Source: Taudactylus pleione
Lineage: Eukaryota; Chordata; Amphibia; Anura; Myobatrachidae
Assembly (NCBI GenBank): GCA_031769625.1
Contig: JAUIMM010000200.1
Coordinates: 56,132,001-56,196,000, forward strand
DNA length: 64,000 nucleotides
Direction: 5' to 3'
This document shows, one piece after another, positions 8,773 to 18,444 of this stretch (positions are counted from its first letter, which is position 1; the number at the start of each line of letters is the position of its first letter). The notes under the pieces are model-generated. The model was given only the letters and a program-made list of their open reading frames with translations. It ran no database searches and had not been told where the DNA came from. Both the position numbers and the translations under genes were made by a program.

Positions 8773-11700
8773 ATGGAGGACATTATTAAGGCCTTGCTCC
8801 AAGCTACAGCAGCTCAGCAGGAATCTACCAGGGCTCAGCAGGAAGCTACCAGGGCTCAGCAGGAGACTAACAAACTTCAGCAGGAATCCGCCAGGCAACA
8901 ACAGGTCACCATTGAGGAAACCCGCCAGGCCTTAGCGGAAAACAGCCAGGCCATAAGAGAGGTGGTACAGCACCTGGTCACCCGGCCCAGAGATGTTAAT
9001 ACTGGTCCTCCCACCACCACTCACTCCGTAAGAGCCAGTCACTTCCTCCAAAAGATGACTTCGGGCGATGATGTGGAGGCCTATCTCGCCACATTTGAAA
9101 GAACGGCCGAAATGGAGAGTTGGCCCAAGGAGCAGTGGGCAAGTCTGGTGGCACCTTTTTTGTCTGGGGAGCCACAAAAGGCATATTTCGACTTATGCCT
9201 GGCTGATGCCAAGGACTATAAAAAACTAAAACAGGAGATCTTAACTCGCTTGGGAGTCACCACCTTTGTTCGTGCCCAACGGGTCCACCGCTGGGAGTTC
9301 CATAAGGACAAGCCTCCACGTTCACAGATGCATGACCTCGTCCATCTGTCCTCAAAATGGCTACAGCCTGAGAAGCTGACAGGACCACAGATCGTGGAAA
9401 GGGTCGTGATGGACCGGTACCTGCGATCATTACCTGTGACTCTGCGCAAGTGGGTGAGCCATGCAGACCCTAAGTCCGTGGACCAGTTGGTCGAGCTGGT
9501 GGAGAGGTACGTGACGGCTGAGGAGCTGATGAGTATGCCCCACCGAGCCCCGATGGTGCACCGGCGAACTCCCAGAGACACTGGTAAGACTGTTCCAGGG
9601 GAGAAGGGTGCTGGGCGGTGGAATGTACCTAAGACTGAGGGTGTAGAACCTGGAGACAGGCCTGCCAGGCAGGGAAGGTTCTTGCCCCATAAACGACTAG
9701 ACATTAATATGACTCAGTGTTTCCGATGTGGTGGCTTCGGCCATATTGCCGCTAATTGTGCACTTACAACTGAACCTATGCAATGTGATACTGCTCATGT
9801 CTACCGCAGGGGGTCTTTCTTTGCACAGATAGCCTGTACGGCTGACCGGCAGGCTGAGACTGATAAGCACATGTGTGTACTCACTGTAGATGGCAACCGA
9901 GTAGAGGCACTGTTAGACTCTGGTAGCTTGGTGACACTTATAAAAGCTGAGCTGATGAACCCCTTGAGGCATACAGGGAAAACTGTTGGTGTGACCTGCA
10001 TACATGGGGATACTCGATATTATGTTACGGCCGAGGTGAACATTGAGACACCATGTGGCTCTGCTATAGTTTCTGTGGGTTTGGTGCATGGTCTGGTGTA
10101 CGATGCAATATTGGGGAGAGACTTTGCTCACTTCTGGAAGTTGTGGGAAAGCCGTTTTGTTCCAGAGGTGAACAACCCTGATCCATTTGAGAAGGTTGTC
10201 GATGTAGTGGAGGAGGGAGTTTCTTCTGAGTCAGAGTTATTCCCTTTTTCTACTATGGTTGGCGAACTAGAGAATGCGGAACGTGACGGTGGCCCGCCAA
10301 CTGATGTGCCTCCCATTGAGGTGGGAAGTGTTGTTGGGCCAGGTGATCGTCTGCCTGATTTAGAGGTCAGAAGAGAGGTCTTTGCCGTCAATGAGTTGAA
10401 TGACCCTACTTTGGTAAAAGCCAGGGAGAATGTAAAAGTAGTTGATGGTAAACCCGTAGACCCTGATAGTCCTTTGTCCTATCCCCACATGGCAATGTGT
10501 CAGGATTTGTTATATCAGGTGACTAAGAAGGGGGAAGATGTTGTGGAACAACTAATAGTTCCCAAAGCCTACAGAAGAACAGTTTTGGATCTGGCCCATG
10601 GTCATATAATGGCAGGCCATCTAGGGGTAGAGAAAACCACTGAGCGAATAATGCAGAGGTTTTTCGGGCCCGGGCTTCATAAAGAGGTATCTGACTTTTG
10701 CGCATCCTGCCCTGAGTGTCAGTATCATGCTCCCAGGCCACATTTTAAGGGTCCACTAGTTCCATTGCCTATCATAGAGGTGCCGTTTGAAAGAATAGCG
10801 ATGGATTTGGTTGGACCCTTAATGAAGTCTGCCAGGGGACACCAGTATATTCTGGTCATAATGGATTACGCTACCAGGTACCCGGAAGCGATCCCGTTGC
10901 GCAATACGTCAACCAAGACCATTGCCAGAGAGCTAGTTCATGTCTTTAGCAGGCTGGGTATACCTAAGGAGATACTAACTGACCAGGGTACACCGTTTAT
11001 GTCCAAAGTCATGAAAGAGTTATGCTGCCTGTTCAAAATCGAACAGTTAAGAACTTCGGTTTATCACCCTCAAACCTATGGGCTGGTCGAGAGGTTTAAC
11101 AAGACGTTAAAACACATGCTTAGGAAAGTGGTCGACAAGGATGGTAGGGATTGGGACTACTTATTGCCGTATTTATTGTTGGCCATAAGAGAAGTTCCCC
11201 AGTCCTCCACCGGGTTTTCACCCTTCGACTTGTTGTATGGGAGACACCCAAGGGGGTTACTAGACATTGCCAAAGAGACATGGGAGGGGCAGTCTAGTCC
11301 TTACAAAACGGTGATTGAGTATGTTTCTCAAATGCAGGAGAGAATTGCTGCGGTAGTGCCGATAGTGAGAGAGCACCTGGAACAGGCTCAACAGGCACAG
11401 CAGAGGGTATACAACCGCAATGCTCGGTTATGCAGCTTTGCTCCTGGGGACAGAGTGTTAGTATTGGTTCCCACTGTGGAAAATAAACTTTTGGCTAAAT
11501 GGCAAGGGCCCTTTGAAATCTTAGAAAGAGTGGGGCAGGTCAATTACAAAGTTTACCAGCCGGGGAAAAGAAAGCCGGAACAGATATACCATATAAATCT
11601 GTTAAAGCCCTGGAAAGATAGAACGGTACTGTCGGCCGTCCGAGACCCTCCAGTAAGTCCAGGGCCCTTAGTTCCCGAAGTGACAGTGGCAAAAACCCTG

Positions 11701-13197
11701 TCGGCAATTCAACAACAAGAGGTCAAGGAGTTTCTGATTAGAAATAGGGTGCTGTTCTCTGACGTACCTGGGAAAACCTCGGTCATTAAACATGACATCA
11801 TCACTGACCCAGGGGTTAAAGTTAATCTAAAGCCCTATAGGTTACTAGAAGCACAAAGAGAATCGGTGTCGAAAGAAATTAAAAATATGCTAGAGTTAGG
11901 GGTTATTGAAGAATCACATAGTGAATGGTCATGTCCCATTGTGTTGATTCCAAAGCCCGACGGGAGTGTGCGTTTCTGCAATGACTTCCGAAAGTTGAAC
12001 AGTGTTTCAAAATTTGATGCCTACCCGATGCCAAGAGTGGATGAACTGATTGAGAGACTAGGGACGGGAAGGTATTTAACCACTCTTGACCTAACCAAAG
12101 GGTATTGGCAAGTACCGTTAACCGAGAGCGCCAAACAAAAGACAGCTTTTTCAGCACCAGAGGGCTTGTTTCAGTACAAGATGTTGCCCTTCGGGCTACA
12201 TGGGGCACCTGCTACCTTCCAAAGAATGATGGACAGGATTCTAAGGCCCCATAGACGGTATGCGGCTGCTTATCTAGATGACGTGGTCGTTCATAGTCCT
12301 GATTGGCAGTCTCACTTACCCAGGGTGCAAGCAGTGTTGGACTCCATCTATAAGGCAGGTTTGACAGCCAACCCAAAAAAGTGTTGTCTAGGCATGGAGG
12401 AAGTAAAATATCTGGGATACACCATTGGCAGAGGCCTGATAAAGCCTCAGCTCAATAAAGTTGATGCCATACAAAACTGGCCACGGCCTCTGAATAAGAA
12501 GCAGGTGAGAGCCTTCTTGGGAATTACGGGGTACTACAGGAGGTTTATACCCAACTTTGCCACCATGGCAGTCCCACTGACTGACCTGACCAAAGGCAAA
12601 CAAAAAGTCATGGTAGAATGGAGTCCTGAGGCAGAGAAAGCTTTTCAGGAGTTGAAAGTAGCGTTGTGTTCCCAACCAGTCCTGATGACTCCTAATTTTG
12701 AAAGGGAATTCATAGTACAAACCGATGCATCAGAAGTAGGTATAGGAGCGGTCCTGTCCCAGAACAAGGAGGGTGAGGAACACCCTATTTTCTATCTTAG
12801 CAGAAAGTTGAATGTACATGAGAGAAACTATGCCACAGTGGAGAAGGAGGTGTTGGCCATAAAGTGGGCGTTAGAGGCTCTCAGGTACTACTTGGTCGGA
12901 AGAAAGTTCAAATTGATCACTGACCATGCCCCTCTGAAGTGGATGTCTGAAAATAAGGACAGTAATGCGAGAATTACAAGATGGTTCTTGGCGTTACAAA
13001 CTTTTAAATTTTCAGTGGAACACAGGCCAGGAAGCCAGCTGGCCAATGCTGACGCGTTGTCACGCGTTCATTGTTTGGGGGCTTCAGTTGTTCCGCCCCA
13101 CAGGTCAAAACAAAGGGGGGGGATATGTGATAGGATCACTGGTAAAGTGGTCTGTGGCAGGTACATTTGTCCCAGATTCCTGTCTTTTGTGTTTTAA
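8773..13197 (+). CDS. Gag-Pol polyprotein of Gmr1-like Ty3/gypsy element
   Basis: One uninterrupted frame encodes 1474 residues from ATG 8773 (A at -3, G at +4); an in-frame ATG at 8725 would add 16. Order, numbered from 8725: glutamine-rich coiled region (20-75); capsid with a SCAN-like domain (about 183-267: WEFHKDKPP, WLQPEKLTGPQIVERVVMD, LPVTLRKWV, AVELV-like LVELVERY); zinc knuckle CX2CX4HX4C (332-345); protease LLDSGS (396-401); integrase HHCC zinc region (about 620-665) and D694, D753, E789; GPF module KWQGPFEI (925-932); then RT with YLDD (1183-1186) and RNase H (D1334, E1375, D1400, NADALSR). The tail reads about 70 nt into the 3' LTR. Gag and Pol share one frame with no visible shift or stop, so processing by the protease is the likely way to make separate proteins. 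All catalytic residues seen are intact. Confidence 0.95.
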   Translation: MEDIIKALLQATAAQQESTRAQQEATRAQQETNKLQQESARQQQVTIEETRQALAENSQAIREVVQHLVTRPRDVNTGPPTTTHSVRASHFLQKMTSGDDVEAYLATFERTAEMESWPKEQWASLVAPFLSGEPQKAYFDLCLADAKDYKKLKQEILTRLGVTTFVRAQRVHRWEFHKDKPPRSQMHDLVHLSSKWLQPEKLTGPQIVERVVMDRYLRSLPVTLRKWVSHADPKSVDQLVELVERYVTAEELMSMPHRAPMVHRRTPRDTGKTVPGEKGAGRWNVPKTEGVEPGDRPARQGRFLPHKRLDINMTQCFRCGGFGHIAANCALTTEPMQCDTAHVYRRGSFFAQIACTADRQAETDKHMCVLTVDGNRVEALLDSGSLVTLIKAELMNPLRHTGKTVGVTCIHGDTRYYVTAEVNIETPCGSAIVSVGLVHGLVYDAILGRDFAHFWKLWESRFVPEVNNPDPFEKVVDVVEEGVSSESELFPFSTMVGELENAERDGGPPTDVPPIEVGSVVGPGDRLPDLEVRREVFAVNELNDPTLVKARENVKVVDGKPVDPDSPLSYPHMAMCQDLLYQVTKKGEDVVEQLIVPKAYRRTVLDLAHGHIMAGHLGVEKTTERIMQRFFGPGLHKEVSDFCASCPECQYHAPRPHFKGPLVPLPIIEVPFERIAMDLVGPLMKSARGHQYILVIMDYATRYPEAIPLRNTSTKTIARELVHVFSRLGIPKEILTDQGTPFMSKVMKELCCLFKIEQLRTSVYHPQTYGLVERFNKTLKHMLRKVVDKDGRDWDYLLPYLLLAIREVPQSSTGFSPFDLLYGRHPRGLLDIAKETWEGQSSPYKTVIEYVSQMQERIAAVVPIVREHLEQAQQAQQRVYNRNARLCSFAPGDRVLVLVPTVENKLLAKWQGPFEILERVGQVNYKVYQPGKRKPEQIYHINLLKPWKDRTVLSAVRDPPVSPGPLVPEVTVAKTLSAIQQQEVKEFLIRNRVLFSDVPGKTSVIKHDIITDPGVKVNLKPYRLLEAQRESVSKEIKNMLELGVIEESHSEWSCPIVLIPKPDGSVRFCNDFRKLNSVSKFDAYPMPRVDELIERLGTGRYLTTLDLTKGYWQVPLTESAKQKTAFSAPEGLFQYKMLPFGLHGAPATFQRMMDRILRPHRRYAAAYLDDVVVHSPDWQSHLPRVQAVLDSIYKAGLTANPKKCCLGMEEVKYLGYTIGRGLIKPQLNKVDAIQNWPRPLNKKQVRAFLGITGYYRRFIPNFATMAVPLTDLTKGKQKVMVEWSPEAEKAFQELKVALCSQPVLMTPNFEREFIVQTDASEVGIGAVLSQNKEGEEHPIFYLSRKLNVHERNYATVEKEVLAIKWALEALRYYLVGRKFKLITDHAPLKWMSENKDSNARITRWFLALQTFKFSVEHRPGSQLANADALSRVHCLGASVVPPHRSKQRGGICDRITGKVVCGRYICPRFLSFVF
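13106..13125 (+). promoter_or_regulatory. Polypurine tract
   Basis: AAAACAAAGGGGGGGG lies directly before the 3' LTR start TGTGATAGG. Such a purine run primes plus-strand DNA synthesis in LTR elements. Confidence 0.85.
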
Positions 13198-13734
13198 ACC
13201 CCCAGGAGAAAGTCTGCAGTGTAGCAGGCTTGAGTTTCGGCTTTTTGAAAAGCCGGTTTGGGACCTGGGGGTTGTGGGTGAGAGGATAGGGAGGGCTCCA
13301 CCCACGGCCACTCCAGGTTTTGGTTCTCGCAGCCTGGTAACAGGATTGTTAGTTTTCCACCTGAGAGTGGCCAATATAAGCCTAGTTTGTTTAGGGCTGA
13401 TTGTCTCACCTGGGAGAGCAGGCAGGGAGTTTGCTCAGAGACACTTGGAAACCTAACCGTGAGTGTTGTGCTGTGCTTTTGTTGCTGGCGAGGGCATTAG
13501 GCCCTGCCAGGTTCTGGTAGTGAGAGAACTACCTGTGAAGTTAGTGCCCCGACAGGGCTAGGATTTATATTTATGTTTTCTTTATGTTTCTGACATTGTA
13601 CAATAAAGACTGGTGCCGACCAGCTTGTACTTGCATCCAGACTGGTGTGCTGCTTCCCTGCTGCTGTGTGTGTGTGTGTGTAAGGAAGGAGTCCTCTACC
13701 CAGAAGAGGGACCCCCTAACTTAACTGTGTCACA
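13126..13734 (+). repeat. 3' LTR of Gmr1-like element
   Basis: It matches the 5' LTR nearly throughout, from TGTGATAGG to TGTCACA. By eye there are about twelve substitutions and four extra bases in the GT run near the end. It is followed by ATATATATATA. Confidence 0.93.
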
Positions 13735-13909
13735 ATATATATATATAAACTGAGATATATGCCATCCTTTAAATAAAGTAAAAATACGCTATGGCTTACC
13801 ACACTGTCTCTCAGGCTGTAGTTCTTGTCTTCCGTCTTTTGTGCAAGGTCTTTTTGATGACAGTGCTGTCAATGCCTCAGGGGTAAGAGGAATGGTGTCT
13901 GCAGCCAGC

Positions 13910-14670
13910 CTCACATCACCTTCCTCAAATTCAGCCTCTCATCACCATCCTCAGCCCAGAAGCCTCCCGTCACCTTCCTCCATCCCCAGCCCCCATCACC
14001 TTCCTCCATTGCCAGTCACCATCACCTTTCTCTGCTTCCAGCCCCTGTTGCCTCCTGCCCCCATCACCTTCTTCTGCCTCCCTCATCTTGCTCTACCCCC
14101 TTCACCTTCCTCTGCCCCCTTCACCTTCCTCTGTCCCCAGGCACCATCCCCTTCCTCTGCTTCCAGCCCATCACCATCTACCCCAGCTCCCATCACCTTC
14201 CTCTGCCCCAGCCTCCTTCATCTTCTGCCCCTTCACTTTCCTCTGCATCCAGCCCCATCACCTTCCTCTGCCCCAGCCTCCTTTATCTTCTTCTGCCCCT
14301 TCACCTTCCTCTGCGTCCAGCACCCATCACCTTCATCTGCCCCAGCCTCCTTCACCTGCTTCTGCAACAGCCCCTGTCACCTCCTACCCCCATCACCTCT
14401 GCCTCCAGCCTCTCTCATCATCATCTGCCCCCTTCACCTGCCTCTGCTTCCTGCCCCCATCATCTTCCTGTGCCCAGCCTCCTTCATCTGCTTCTGCTCC
14501 TTCACCTTCCAGCCCCTGTCACCTCCTACCCCCATCACCTCTGCCTCTAGCCTCCCTCATTATCCTCTGCCCCCTTCCCCCACCTCTGTGACCTGTCACC
14601 TTCTGCCCCCCAGTCCTCATCACCTTCCTCTGGCCCAGCCTCCATCTTCTTCTGCCCCCTTCAGCTTCCT
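13910..14670. repeat. C-rich minisatellite (CATCACCTTCCTCTGCC)
   Basis: Irregular units combine CATCACCTTCCTCTG, CCCCAGCCTCCTTCATC and TTCTGCCCCTTCACC. The proline/serine-rich open frames are repeat translations. It lies inside the right part of the outer hAT element. Confidence 0.9.
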
Positions 14671-14707
14671 GTACATCTAGACTCCAGAAGCCACCACCAC
14701 TTCACAC

Positions 14708-14916
14708 CGCCGGGGCCCACCCGCTCCTATCGCCACTCCCTCCAGCGGCGTGTGACATCATCACGCGCGGCACATCCAAAACAAACTTTATTGACCATAG
14801 GGGACCTGGGATGGCCTGCTGGCTTCCGCCGGCAGGTATGTTCAACAAAGTTTGTTTTGGACGCGGCGAGTGCTGCTGGAGGGAGTAGCGATAGGAGTGG
14901 GGGGGCCTCGGCGGGC
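14708..14916. repeat. Imperfect inverted repeat of about 210 bp
   Basis: The left arm includes CGCTCCTATCGCCACTCCCT and the right arm AGGGAGTAGCGATAGGAGTG. An inner pair, CCAAAACAAACTTTATTGA and CAACAAAGTTTGTTTTGG, continues the pairing. It is near the right end of the outer hAT element and could be its own foldback or a small inserted MITE. Confidence 0.8.
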
Positions 14917-15084
14917 TTCCCCGTTCAGCCAGGGTGTGGACCCGGGAGCACTGCAGTCTTCCCCTGATAGCGGCGCAGCGGCATATAGTATAAGTCACTG
15001 TGACTTATTGTGATGCCAGCTGCGCCCTTATAGTTTGGCGCCGTACGCAGCTGTGTACCTGGCATAATGGGCCGGCCGGCCCTG

Positions 15085-16188
15085 AAGTCATGGGACTTTG
15101 CCCTGCCAATGGGTGAATCTGTTTGTGTCAGTATACTTGGAGAAATGCAAATCGTATTCCAGCTGGTCTAAAATTCGTGCCTTTTCCAATGAGTTTCATC
15201 GCAAGATGTCGCATGCGAACTGCGTAGGTTGCTGCAATATCGCTACCTATTACATACGCGAATTTAGAGTCATGCTCACAACTTTTAAAGGCGTGAGGGG
15301 GTGCGAATCCATATATGCGAGCAAACTCACACCCTATTACATTTGGCCCATGGTGTTTCTTAGATAATAATCTAGTCACATTTTTGCAGTGATCTCTGCC
15401 CATGCAGTAACAACAAAGACAAAATAACTTTTTATCATATAGAGGTGCGTTTCATATCAATATATTCCTGCATAATTTGTCAGGTGCTCTGAATTTATTA
15501 TTTCATGTTGTTTCAAACAGTTAAAAGAGTGGAGAAGTGGACAAGTGGAGAAGTTGCCAATATCAACCAATCAACTTAAAGGTAGCATTTATCAAGTACA
15601 TTCTAATGATAGGCAGATACTGATTGCTTTGTGGTTGCTTTGTGAAACTTCTTTACTGGTCTACTTCCCTACTCTTTGCACTGCTTGATATATCAATCCC
15701 CAAGTCACACCACACTACCATAAAACTTAACCCTCTCCTTACCACCCCACAATAGGGGGGGGGGGGAAACTATGACCTAGTTCATAGTTGTAAGCAAACC
15801 CGATGGTTTGCATACAACTCCAATGGCGCGGGGATTGTCCTGCATCAGTGCCCCTCATTTGGGGGCTGGGAGGGGGTGGAGCCCGGTAGTGTTCTGGAAA
15901 CTGGAGGCGTGTTGCCCCTGTTTTCTGGGAGTGCAGAGGCTAGGATCTGAGTCTCCCGATGCAGAATTCCTGGCCTCGGCAGAAGAGTTCCAGCGCCCAT
16001 TCTGAGGAAGCTTAGATGGCAAATGGTGATCTGATGCTGCATCCTCTGAAGCTGCAGCGGATCACAGAAGCTGGCAGGAGGTGTCTAAAGACACAGCAGT
16101 GAAGCTATCAGCGTACAACTCTAAATCAGGTCCCATGTCTCCTAATGAATCACAGCCTCTGGGTTTAAATCCCTTCAGGTTCACATTC
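15085..16188. other. No gene recognised
   Basis: Ordinary mixed-composition DNA with a G homopolymer near 15757. No terminal repeats, domains or repeats recognised. Confidence 0.5.
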
Positions 16189-16806
16189 CAGGTAGAGTCT
16201 CCCATATCCAAATATTCTGAAGTACGCAATATTCCGAAATAAGGAATATATTAAGCGCGACTGAGATAGTGACACCTTTGCTTTTTTGTGGTTCAATGTA
16301 AACAAACTTTGTTTAATGCACAAAATTATTAAATATATTGTATGACATCATCTTCAGGCTGTGTGTATAAGCCAGTGGTTCCCAAACGCAGTCCTCAAAG
16401 CTCCCCAACAGTAAGCGCTGTTTGGGAGATGTCCATGGTTAAGCACAGGTGGTTACATCCAATTGACTAAGGTACTAATTAAGTCACCTGTGCTCAACCA
16501 AGGATATCTCTAAAACCTGAACTGTTGGTGAGCCTTAAGGATCACATTTGGGAACCTCTGGTATAAAGTGTATATGAAACATAAACTAAATTTGTGTATG
16601 ATGTACAAAATTATTTAAAATATTGTATAAAATTACCTGCAGGCTGTGTATAAAATGTATATGAAACATAAATGCATTCTGTGTTTATCTTTGGGTCCCA
16701 TTCCCAAGATATCTCATTATGTTATGGAAATATTCCAAAATACGGAAAATCCGATATCCAAAATACTCCTGGTCTCAAACATTTTGGATATGGAAGACTC
16801 AACCTG
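16189..16806. mobile_element. Tigger-type (Tc1/mariner) MITE resembling mammalian MER2
   Basis: Left end CAGGTAGAGTCTCCCATATC and inverted right end CAGGTTGAGTCTTCCATATC pair well. The interior contains AATGCACAAAATTATTAAA, CTTCAGGCTGTGTGTATAA, TATGAAACATAAA and GGGTCCCATTCCCAAGATAT. From memory these recall the human MER2/Tigger consensus in the same order. A tandem duplication of about 110 bp lies inside. TA follows the right end; the left flank is TC, so the expected TA duplication is imperfect. It is split by a later hAT MITE. Confidence 0.65.
16373..16560. mobile_element. hAT MITE, 188 bp
   Basis: Ends are CAGTGGTTCCCAAAC and its inverted partner GTTTGGGAACC-like (ATTTGGGAACCTCTG). Flanks GTATAAGC and GTATAAAG match at 7 of 8. 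It interrupts the Tigger-type element, whose sequence reads on across the gap. Confidence 0.85.
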
Positions 16807-17062
16807 TATAACCTTCAGATGTCCAATCAAGCACAGTCAGACAATCAGTTTGGTCTATTCTAAGGTGGTACAATATGTAAGAACTAGCAGGGGCAAAAGC
16901 AGGATTTTTAAGTGGGGTTCCATAATATATACACAGGGGCGCTGAGTAGGTACTGATTACCCGGGCCCGGCTATGCCAGGGGGCCAGGGCCACAGCAGCA
17001 CACCAGTAGCCGTTTTGCCTTTTTGTTTATTTTTCAACCTTTCTTTTTTCTTCAATTCACCT

Positions 17063-17397
17063 TTATTATTATTATTATTACCAGTTATTTATATAGCGCA
17101 CACATATTCCGCAGCGCTTTACAGAGAATATTCAGCCATTCACATTCATCCCTGCCCCAGTGGAGCTTACAATCTATATTCTTCTCTACCACATGTACAC
17201 ACACACATACACACTAGGGTCATTTTGTTAGGAGCCAATGAACCTACCAGTATATTTTTGTAGTGTGGGAGGAAACTCACGCAAGCACAGGGAGAATATA
17301 CAAACTCCACACAGTTAGGGCCGTAGTGGGTATCGAACCAACAACCTCAGTGCTGTGAGGCAGTAATGCTAACCATTACACCATCTGTGCTGCCCAC
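17063..17397 (-). mobile_element. tRNA-type SINE with L2-like tail
   Basis: On the minus strand the head GGCAGCACAGATGGTGTAAT is followed by TGGTTAGCATTACTG (A-box region) and GGTTCGATACC (a B-box match). The body has GTGTGGAGTTTGTATATTCT. The tail is AAGCGCTGCGGAATATGTG, then GCGCTATATAAATAACTGG and (TAA)n. The tail shape is that of L2 LINEs, which would mobilise it. Confidence 0.85.
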
Positions 17398-17818
17398 AAA
17401 ACTTCCACTGGGGTTGGGTGGCAGTCCATGGGGCGCGTGGGGGGGGGGCTGCTTAGTCTTGATCACTGCCCCTACTGTCAATCTATGTTTTATCTAAATT
17501 CACATCCGCCGCTGTGATATCATCATCTCACAAGGCGCTCCCTCTCTGCTCCAGGCTCTGGGGCTGGGACTAGGAGTGACAAGACAACACTTGTGTGTGG
17601 CTGGCCGCAGTGCAGTCAGAATAAGAAGCTCTGGCTCGGATTGGTGTGTGTGACTGAGGGAAGAGCCTACCGCACGCCACTGACAGCTGTAAGACTCTGT
17701 GAGTGACTCTTTGGTGCTGTAACCTCCAGCTGCTGACAGTTGTAAATATATAATTCTATAAAATTAATTTATAAATATAATAAATGTATCAATCAACATT
17801 AGTGTATGAGCTATGTAG

Positions 17819-17841
17819 ATTATTATATATATATATATATA

Positions 17842-17874
<33 letters not shown>

Positions 17875-17886
17875 CACATGTGTGTG

Positions 17887-17925
<39 letters not shown>
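17819..17925. repeat. (TA)n microsatellites
   Basis: Three long TA runs separated by TTATTTT and CACATGTGTGTGTC. Simple sequence. Confidence 0.95.
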
Positions 17926-18063
17926 GCATAGTCTGTCACTCATTGGTTTGAATAAAGTTGCTCAACAAGTGCCATGCCACCAAAATGCTGTGGCCACACC
18001 CCCGGCAGGGGGGCCACTGTGTAGCTCCTACAGCGGGGCCCAGAATTTCTCTTGGCAGCCCTG

Positions 18064-18226
18064 TATATACATATACACACATGTGAAGCGCACACACACA
18101 AATACACATAGCATACATCACACACATAGCATACACACATAGCATACATACAAACAGCATACACACACAGCATATATACAAACACACATACACGCACCAT
18201 ACATACACATAACATACTTACACACA
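18064..18226. repeat. (CA)n / ACACATAGCATAC microsatellite
   Basis: Repeated CACACATAGCATA and CATACACAC units. The cysteine/valine-rich minus-strand frames are artefacts of this repeat. Confidence 0.9.
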
Positions 18227-18444
18227 CCCTAGGTGCCGGGCTGCTGCTGCAGGGCGGTCGTGATTCTCCCTATGTGGGGGCTGCTGTGATCACGGTGCGC
18301 TGCCCGGCCACTGCCAGTTCAACTGTCAGTGCTTCCGCGTCAGGTGGTATGAAAGCCACCTGATATAGAAGCACTGACAGCTGCACTGGCAGTGGTCGGG
18401 CAGCTCCGAGGTAGGCCCGCAGAGGGTGCAGAGATGGAGACAAG

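Larger units (their letters stand above)
7973..13734 (+). mobile_element. Ty3/gypsy LTR retrotransposon, Gmr1-like (PR-INT-RT-RNaseH order)
   Basis: A full-length element of about 5.76 kb has two LTRs (605 and 609 bp), one long gag-pol frame and a polypurine tract. It sits in a TA repeat with ATAT on both sides (7969-7972 and 13735-13738), consistent with a 4-bp target duplication. The LTRs differ by about a dozen substitutions and one GT-repeat length change, so the insertion is recent compared with its surroundings. Integrase lies before reverse transcriptase, which is the mark of the Gmr1 group within Ty3/gypsy. No env-like frame is present. Confidence 0.93.
2324..15084. mobile_element. 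Outer non-autonomous hAT-type element (CAGGGCCGG ends), heavily invaded
   Basis: The left end is CAGGGCCGGCCC at 2324 and the right end is the inverted GGCCGGCCCTG ending at 15084. The 8-bp flanks AAGTTATG (2316-2323) and AAGTCATG (15085-15092) match at 7 of 8 positions, as expected for a hAT target duplication. Both interiors carry a GGCGCC/ATAAATTTTG-type subterminal segment. No transposase remains of its own. The interior is filled by minisatellites, a PLE pair (3598-7972) and a Ty3/gypsy element (7973-13734). Chance pairing of two separate CAGGGCC ends is possible, but the matching flanks argue against it. Confidence 0.65.
16934..18063. mobile_element. hAT-type non-autonomous element holding a SINE
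   Basis: Left end CAGGGGCGCTGAG, right end (inverted) CAGGGCTGCCAAGAG, and 8-bp flanks TATATACA at 16926-16933 and 18064-18071 are identical. The TA-rich flank makes chance matching easier, so boundaries are tentative. No transposase seen. Interior: SINE (17063-17397), GC-rich unique DNA and TA microsatellites. Confidence 0.55.

Noticed and set aside
7973..13734. Endogenous retrovirus
   Set aside because: No env frame, the zinc knuckle and INT-RT order fit a Gmr1-type Ty3/gypsy retrotransposon, and gag-pol fills the space between LTRs.
13841..14680. 279-residue proline/serine-rich open frame
   Set aside because: Translation of the CATCACCTTCCTCTG minisatellite.
17063..17397. tRNA gene from A- and B-box matches
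   Set aside because: No cloverleaf after the boxes; the body and L2 tail show a SINE.
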